A DNA stretch of 64,000 bases from Capnocytophaga ochracea DSM 7271 (GTDB taxonomy: Bacteria > Bacteroidota > Bacteroidia > Flavobacteriales > Flavobacteriaceae). The notes below the pieces were generated by a model that was not told the origin of the DNA, made no database searches, and saw only the letters and a program-made list of their open reading frames with translations. The DNA lies in the NCBI RefSeq assembly GCF_000023285.1, contig NC_013162.1, positions 372,001 to 436,000 of the forward strand, read 5' to 3'. Shown here in pieces: positions 59,461-64,000 of this stretch (positions are counted from its first letter, which is position 1; each line of letters begins with the position of its first letter). The position numbers were made by a program, and so were the translations under genes.

Positions 59461-59895
59461 ATGAAACATTTTTTATTACTCATTGCTGCTACACTTACCT
59501 TCAGCGCAGCCTCAGCACAAGACAAAAAAGTAACTTTTAACGACCTCCCTGCTGATGCTATCAACTTTGTACGCGAGCATTTCTTAGTAGACCACATCGC
59601 TTCGGTATGGAAAGACACCGATTACAAGGACGAAGAGTATACCGTCATCTTTCGCGATGGACTTGAAATAGAGTTTAACGGCGATGGCGATTGGAAAGAG
59701 CTTAAAGCTCGTCACGGCAAAGTGCCCGATCACGTAGTACCCGAAAAAATATTAGCACACGTACGTGCCACTTTCCCTTTTGAATCTATCAAAGAAGTAT
59801 CGCGCAACCTTAGTAAAAAGAAATATGAAGCAGAACTTACCGACGATCAAGAACTTAAATTTGACGATAAGTTCAACTTTATTGGGGTAAAATAA
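59461..59895 (+). CDS. PepSY-like (DUF2874) periplasmic protein 3
   Basis: 144 residues; signal peptide (1-20, ending AASAQ). Most diverged of the three: the acidic end (ELTDDQELKFDDKFNFIGVK) lacks the RIDD/KIDD terminus, but LPADAINFVREHF, HIASVWKDTDYKDEEY and FRDGLEIEFNGDGDWKELKAR keep the family pattern. The flavoprotein gene follows after 2 nt. Confidence 0.87.
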   Translation: MKHFLLLIAATLTFSAASAQDKKVTFNDLPADAINFVREHFLVDHIASVWKDTDYKDEEYTVIFRDGLEIEFNGDGDWKELKARHGKVPDHVVPEKILAHVRATFPFESIKEVSRNLSKKKYEAELTDDQELKFDDKFNFIGVK

Positions 59896-59897
59896 CT

Positions 59898-61127
59898 ATG
59901 TACGACCTTCTTATTATCGGTGGAGGAGCTGCTGGCTTCTTCACCGCTATTAATACTGCTGAAAAACACCCTAACTTTAAGATTGCTATCCTCGAAAAAA
60001 GCAAAGAAGTACTCCATAAAGTGCGCATTTCAGGCGGAGGGCGTTGTAACCTCACCAACGCTACTTTTACTCCCCAAGAACTCGTAAAGAACTATCCTCG
60101 TGGCAGTAAGGAACTCCTCAGTCCCTTCCTCCGTTTTATGTGTGGTGATACAATGGACTGGTTTGAAGCTCACGGTGTCCCTCTCAAAACTGAAGCTGAT
60201 GGTCGTGTATTTCCTATTTCTAATACTTCGGAGAGCATTGTAAATTGCTTCCTCAACGAAATAAAAAAACACCATATAGAGCTCTTCGCTGAGCAAAATG
60301 TACAAGCCTTCTCTCCTACTCCCGAAGGTTGGCAAGTAGGTACGCCCAAACAGACCTACATTACTCGAAATGTAGTCATTACCACCGGCAGTAATCCTAA
60401 AATATGGCAATTGTTAGCTAATTTGGGGCATACTATCATACCACCAGTCCCCTCGTTGTTTACCTTTCATACTTCCACCCAATGGACAAAAGAACTATCG
60501 GGTATTGCTGTAAATGCTTCTGTACGTTTGCTTAGCAAAGAAGGAAAATCACTAAAAATAACTGAGACTGCTCCGCTACTCTTCACCCATACGGGTTTTA
60601 GCGGACCTGCGGTATTGCGCGCCTCGGCTTGGGGGGCTCGTGTGCTAGCTGAATGTAACTACCAATGCTTAATGGAAGTAAATTTCACCGCTAACCTCAC
60701 AGAGGCGCTTTCTTATGACGAAACGCTCTCTGTTCTCCAAGAATTTAAACAACACAACGGACGCAAAGCTATACAAAGCTTCTCACTTTTTGAACTCCCC
60801 AAACGCTTATGGTCTGCTCTTTTAGAAAATGCAGGTATCGCTCCTGAACAAGTGTGGGCAGAACTCAACAAACCACAATTGCGCCGGCTGGCTGAAGCTC
60901 TTACCCAATATCGTTTTCCCATAGAGGGCAAAGCTACCTTCAAAGAAGAATTTGTAACAGCAGGTGGTGTAAAACTCTCTGAAATCAACTTTAAGACTTA
61001 TGAGAGCAAGCTATACCCTCAGCTCTATTTAGCAGGAGAAGTACTCGATATTGATGCTATTACTGGAGGGTTTAACTTCCAAAATGCGTGGACGGGTGGT
61101 TATATCATTGCAGAAAGTATTCAATAA
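59898..61127 (+). CDS. HI0933/BaiN-type flavoprotein
   Basis: 409 residues. N-terminal FAD-binding Rossmann motif LLIIGGGAAGFFTAINTAE, then the family signature SGGGRCNLTNA, and C-terminal GEVLDIDAITGGFNFQNAWTGGY. This is the HI0933 / YhiN / BaiN flavoprotein family; BaiN is linked to bile-acid dehydroxylation in clostridia, but most members are uncharacterised. Starts 2 nt after PepSY-like copy 3, so co-transcribed with it. Confidence 0.9.
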   Translation: MYDLLIIGGGAAGFFTAINTAEKHPNFKIAILEKSKEVLHKVRISGGGRCNLTNATFTPQELVKNYPRGSKELLSPFLRFMCGDTMDWFEAHGVPLKTEADGRVFPISNTSESIVNCFLNEIKKHHIELFAEQNVQAFSPTPEGWQVGTPKQTYITRNVVITTGSNPKIWQLLANLGHTIIPPVPSLFTFHTSTQWTKELSGIAVNASVRLLSKEGKSLKITETAPLLFTHTGFSGPAVLRASAWGARVLAECNYQCLMEVNFTANLTEALSYDETLSVLQEFKQHNGRKAIQSFSLFELPKRLWSALLENAGIAPEQVWAELNKPQLRRLAEALTQYRFPIEGKATFKEEFVTAGGVKLSEINFKTYESKLYPQLYLAGEVLDIDAITGGFNFQNAWTGGYIIAESIQ

Positions 61128-61157
61128 TAATCCTATTATAAACTTAATACTTGGCAC

Positions 61158-61165
61158 TATTTTTG
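61158..61165 (+). promoter_or_regulatory. Possible tpx promoter -7 box
   Basis: TATTTTTG fits the consensus; ATG 35 nt downstream; no TTTG at good spacing. Confidence 0.4.
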
Positions 61166-61199
61166 TTGATTTTCATATTATTAATAATAACTATATTTT

Positions 61200-61697
61200 A
61201 TGGCAAATATTACGTTTCACGAACAACCAGCTCATACTGTTGGAGAACTTCCCAAAGTGGGTACTATAGCTCCTAATTTTTCAGCTGTAAGGAATGATTT
61301 AGCTGAAGTAACACTCAAAGACTTTCAAGGGAAGAAAGTTGTACTAAATATTTTTCCGAGTGTAGATACGGGGGTATGTGCAGCTTCTGTACGCAAATTT
61401 CACGTGGAAGCTTCTAAACTCAGTAATGTAGCTATCCTTTGTGTATCTAAAGACCTTCCTTTTGCACTTACTCGCTTTTGCGCTGCTGAAGGAATAGACA
61501 ATCTCACTATGCTTTCAGACTTTAGAGGTGATTTTGCAAAGCATTACCCTATTGTCTTTACTGATACTCCCTTAAAAGGGTTATTATCACGTTGTGTAAT
61601 AGTTTTAGATGAGCAAGGGAAAGTGGTTTATACAGAACAAGTAGCTGAAACCACACACGAACCTAACTACGTTAAAGCGTTAGAGGCTTTGAAATAG
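61200..61697 (+). CDS. tpx: Thiol peroxidase Tpx
   Basis: 165 residues. Peroxidatic C60 in SVDTGVCAASVRKF and resolving C94 in TRFCAAEG are the atypical 2-Cys Tpx pair. It reduces hydrogen and alkyl peroxides using thioredoxin (trxA at 10.6 kb). Often called periplasmic in E. coli, but no signal peptide is seen here. Strong terminator follows. Confidence 0.95.
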   Translation: MANITFHEQPAHTVGELPKVGTIAPNFSAVRNDLAEVTLKDFQGKKVVLNIFPSVDTGVCAASVRKFHVEASKLSNVAILCVSKDLPFALTRFCAAEGIDNLTMLSDFRGDFAKHYPIVFTDTPLKGLLSRCVIVLDEQGKVVYTEQVAETTHEPNYVKALEALK

Positions 61698-61708
61698 GTA
61701 GAGGAACA

Positions 61709-61752
61709 AAAAAAAGAGGTTATTGGAATAGTATTCCAATAACCTCTTTTTT
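61709..61752. terminator. Bidirectional terminator between tpx and recJ
   Basis: Stem of about 20 bp (AAAAAAGAGGTTATTGGAAT with its complement) and a 2-3 nt loop, T tracts both ways. The recJ stop codon overlaps its right edge. Confidence 0.9.
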
Positions 61753-63445
61753 ATTTTATATCTCTTATTTGTAACTGCAAACTTGCTCTGCCATTCCACT
61801 GATTTTCTTCTATTGAATATACTATGCTGAAAGGTCTGCCAGAGGTTACTATGGGGAGTTTATGTGCTAAGCCAAAGCCTACTGCGTCATAATACGAGGT
61901 AGTGCCTACTTCTTTTAAGGTGAGTTTTAAGTGTTCTTCATCTTTACCGATACGTTTGGCAAAGCCGGTATCTATTACGTTTTCGGCATAGAAAAGCGGA
62001 GGGAGATTCAGAGGACCGAAAGGCTCGAACTGTTTGAGTACGTTATACAACTTTTGAGTAAGTTTACTCAATGGCAAAGCGGTATCTATAAAGAGTTTGG
62101 GAATGCGAAGCGAAGAGTCTATGGTTTGCTTTACTACTTCTTCAAAGGCATTTTTGAAAAGCGGATACTGTTCAGGGCGCAAAGTGAGTCCGGCAGCGTA
62201 TTTATGACCACCGAACTGCTCCAAATACTCACTGCATTGTTCCAAAGCTTCGTAAATATCAAATCCTTGTACCGAACGCGCTGAAGCAGCATACTTATTA
62301 CCACTCTTAGTAAAGACTACCGTAGGACGATAATAATGCTCTATAAGGCGAGAGGCGACAATGCCTATCACCCCTTTATGCCATTCTTCATTAAACACTA
62401 CCGACGTATAGTGTTCTTGCTCGCCATTTGCCTCTATTTGGTTGAGAGCTTCGGCGGCGATACTGCTGTCCAGCTCTTTCCTATGTGTATTAAGCGCATC
62501 TATTTCCTTAGCTTTAAGTACAGCTTGTTCTTCATCAGTTTCGGTGAGGAGAGCAACGGCGTATTTGCCGTGTTCTATACGTCCTGCTGCATTCACACGA
62601 GGTGCTGCTTTAAACACTACATCGGTTATGGTAATTTTACCTTGATGCTCTCCAAAAAGCGCTTTTACGCCTGCCGACGGATTATTATTGAGTACTTCTA
62701 AACCAAAGTACGTCAAGCAACGGTTCTCGCCGTTCATTGGTACGATATCGGCAGCAGTAGCGACGGCTACTAAGTCTAAAAGAGGAATGAGTTCGCTGAA
62801 CGGGCGTTGTAAATACTCGTGATAAGCTTGGGCTAATTTAAACCCCAAACCACAACCACAGAGTTCTTTATATGGGTAAGGACAATCAGCTTGCTGGGGG
62901 TCGAGCACGGCAATAGCATCTGGCACTTGTTCCGAAGGACGGTGGTGGTCGGCAATAATAAAGTCAATGGCTTTTTCTTTGGCATATTCTACTTTATCAA
63001 TGGCTTTGATACCGCAGTCGAGCGCAATGATGAGGGTACAACCTTGCGCCTCGGCATAGTCTATTCCTTGAAAAGAAATACCATAGCCTTCGGTATATCG
63101 GTCAGGGACGTAGGTGTGTAATTTAGAAGTGAAGTTGCTAAGATAGCGCTCCATGAAAGAAACGGCGCTAGTACCATCGACATCGTAATCGCCGTAGATA
63201 AGGATTGTTTCGTTACTTTTTAAGGCTCGATCTAAACGAGCAACGGCTTCTTTCATTCCTTTCATCAGGAAAGGATTATGTAATTGTGAGAATGTAGGAC
63301 GGAAGAAATCTTTTGCTTGCTGAAAGGTAGTCACGCCTCGTTGTGCTAAAAGAATCGCCAAAGGCTCACTGATGTTGAGCTCTTGTTGTAAAGTAGCGAC
63401 AATGGCTTGCGGTGGTAGTGGTTTAAAGTTCCAAGTGTAGTCCAT
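61751..63445 (-). CDS. recJ: Single-strand DNA exonuclease RecJ
   Basis: 564 residues, typical length. DHH-family motifs: YGDYDVDGTSAVSFM (about 78-92), ALDCGIKA, IIADHHRPS (about 143-151, the DHH), and the DHHA1 segment in RLIEHYYRPTVVFTKSGNKY AASARS (nucleotide contact, near 370-395). Digests single strands 5' to 3' in recombination and mismatch repair. The stop lies in the shared terminator. Upstream leader holds AGATAAGAG word repeats. Confidence 0.96.
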   Translation of the reverse strand: MDYTWNFKPLPPQAIVATLQQELNISEPLAILLAQRGVTTFQQAKDFFRPTFSQLHNPFLMKGMKEAVARLDRALKSNETILIYGDYDVDGTSAVSFMERYLSNFTSKLHTYVPDRYTEGYGISFQGIDYAEAQGCTLIIALDCGIKAIDKVEYAKEKAIDFIIADHHRPSEQVPDAIAVLDPQQADCPYPYKELCGCGLGFKLAQAYHEYLQRPFSELIPLLDLVAVATAADIVPMNGENRCLTYFGLEVLNNNPSAGVKALFGEHQGKITITDVVFKAAPRVNAAGRIEHGKYAVALLTETDEEQAVLKAKEIDALNTHRKELDSSIAAEALNQIEANGEQEHYTSVVFNEEWHKGVIGIVASRLIEHYYRPTVVFTKSGNKYAASARSVQGFDIYEALEQCSEYLEQFGGHKYAAGLTLRPEQYPLFKNAFEEVVKQTIDSSLRIPKLFIDTALPLSKLTQKLYNVLKQFEPFGPLNLPPLFYAENVIDTGFAKRIGKDEEHLKLTLKEVGTTSYYDAVGFGLAHKLPIVTSGRPFSIVYSIEENQWNGRASLQLQIRDIK

Positions 63446-63522
63446 TATTTAGATAAGAGATAAGAGGTAAGAAAAAAACTTTGCCAAAATCTATTACATT
63501 CTAATATTCAAATATATTCGTA

Positions 63523-63870
63523 TTATTTTTTGATAGATAACACTCCATCAGCATTTAATGATAGTAAAATATTCTCTTGATGATCAACTGCTTTAAGAGT
63601 GGTTTTAATCACTAAATGAGAAGCTGTATAACAACGTACTTCATAGGTATTTTTAGGAAAATATTCCTTAAAAAAGTAGGTTTGAGAGACTTCTATTGGT
63701 TCCTTTGACATTTTAGAACCTATTGAAACAGAATCAATTCTTTCAAAATATCTATTTTCAATACCTATTCTGTAATTCTCTTTAGACACTTTTTCTTTTT
63801 TACAACTAATGCTTAGTAAAAATAGGCATATTAACAGCATTAGTCCAAGATAATGTTTTATAAAATTCAT
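63523..63870 (-). CDS. Small lipoprotein of unknown function
   Basis: 115 residues from the ATG at 63870, chosen because it opens a lipoprotein signal (MNFIKHYLGLMLLICLFLL, then SISC) with the lipid Cys at residue 23. Upstream ATGs at 63876, 63879 and 63948 extend the frame without adding a better signal. The mature part is beta-rich (YRIGIENRYFERIDSVSIGS, YTASHLVIKTTLKAVDHQ). No recognised family. Last gene of the window; 78 nt upstream of recJ in direction of transcription. Confidence 0.7.
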   Translation of the reverse strand: MNFIKHYLGLMLLICLFLLSISCKKEKVSKENYRIGIENRYFERIDSVSIGSKMSKEPIEVSQTYFFKEYFPKNTYEVRCYTASHLVIKTTLKAVDHQENILLSLNADGVLSIKK

Positions 63871-64000
63871 ATTCATCATTTTGTAGTGTAGCCGACTGAG
63901 GTATATAAATACTGATTCCAGAACTTTTTTGGAGAGGTATTTTACCAAAGAAATAAGAAGTATGATGGTAATTAGTTATTAATCTTCCTAATTGCTCGGT

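Overview
The window comes from a low-GC Bacteroidota chromosome. It is most likely a flavobacterium, and Capnocytophaga is my best guess at genus (inference). The evidence is the TTTG / TAnnTTTG promoter pairs that precede many genes, the near absence of Shine-Dalgarno sequences, and the families present: DUF4294, DUF4476, DUF5723 and DUF5682 proteins, an OlsF/GlsF-type two-domain acyltransferase, a GH92 lipoprotein and a SusC-like motif. I see no rRNA, tRNA, CRISPR array, prophage, transposase or plasmid function.

Layout. 0.4-5.6 kb: an outer-membrane protein, a VIT/VWA/DUF2135 protein and a HicAB toxin-antitoxin pair. 5.7-9.3 kb: a GH92 alpha-mannosidase lipoprotein and an LpxL-type acyltransferase. 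9.7-12.1 kb: a DUF4476 protein, thioredoxin, and a greA / 46-residue membrane peptide / HIT operon. 12.4-21 kb: an MltD-type transglycosylase, a UbiA prenyltransferase, a long Sel1-repeat protein, a DUF3108 protein and PBP1C. 21.5-28.2 kb: ruvA, a PIN-domain toxin pair, lptE, a TPR protein, secG, groES-groEL and an OmpA-family protein. 28.9-38.9 kb (minus strand): an AcrB-type pump standing alone, a short-chain dehydrogenase scar, an antiporter-acyltransferase operon, DUF4294, ribH and a TPR membrane protein. 39.7-47 kb: dps, a YD-repeat-like protein overlapping a DUF5682 gene, DinB, a thioredoxin-fold protein without its cysteines, sufB and rpe. 47-64 kb: topA, an ABC exporter, ftsK, an aminotransferase, pncB, an Smr-domain protein, lolD, three tandem PepSY-like proteins, a flavoprotein, tpx, recJ and a lipoprotein. 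The theme is housekeeping: envelope building, DNA maintenance, redox defence and protein folding.

The unusual content lies between the genes. A composite repeat element of about 260-360 bp occurs four times (8.1, 21.1, 39.2 and 49.8 kb). Its core is an array of 11-bp units, one per DNA helical turn, containing a conserved imperfect hairpin. Related 11-bp arrays stand alone at 0.15, 28.5 and 55.6 kb. Three of four element copies, and some other gaps, also carry pairs of GCT-loop mini-hairpins whose arms change in a compensatory way, followed by CTTTGGCAAAG palindromes. TTTGCTAA word repeats and 9-bp ATGCCAATA repeats occur in the same gaps. Several of these repeats, and two terminators, appear to supply the TTTG element at -33 for the next promoter. 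I know of no description of this repeat system.
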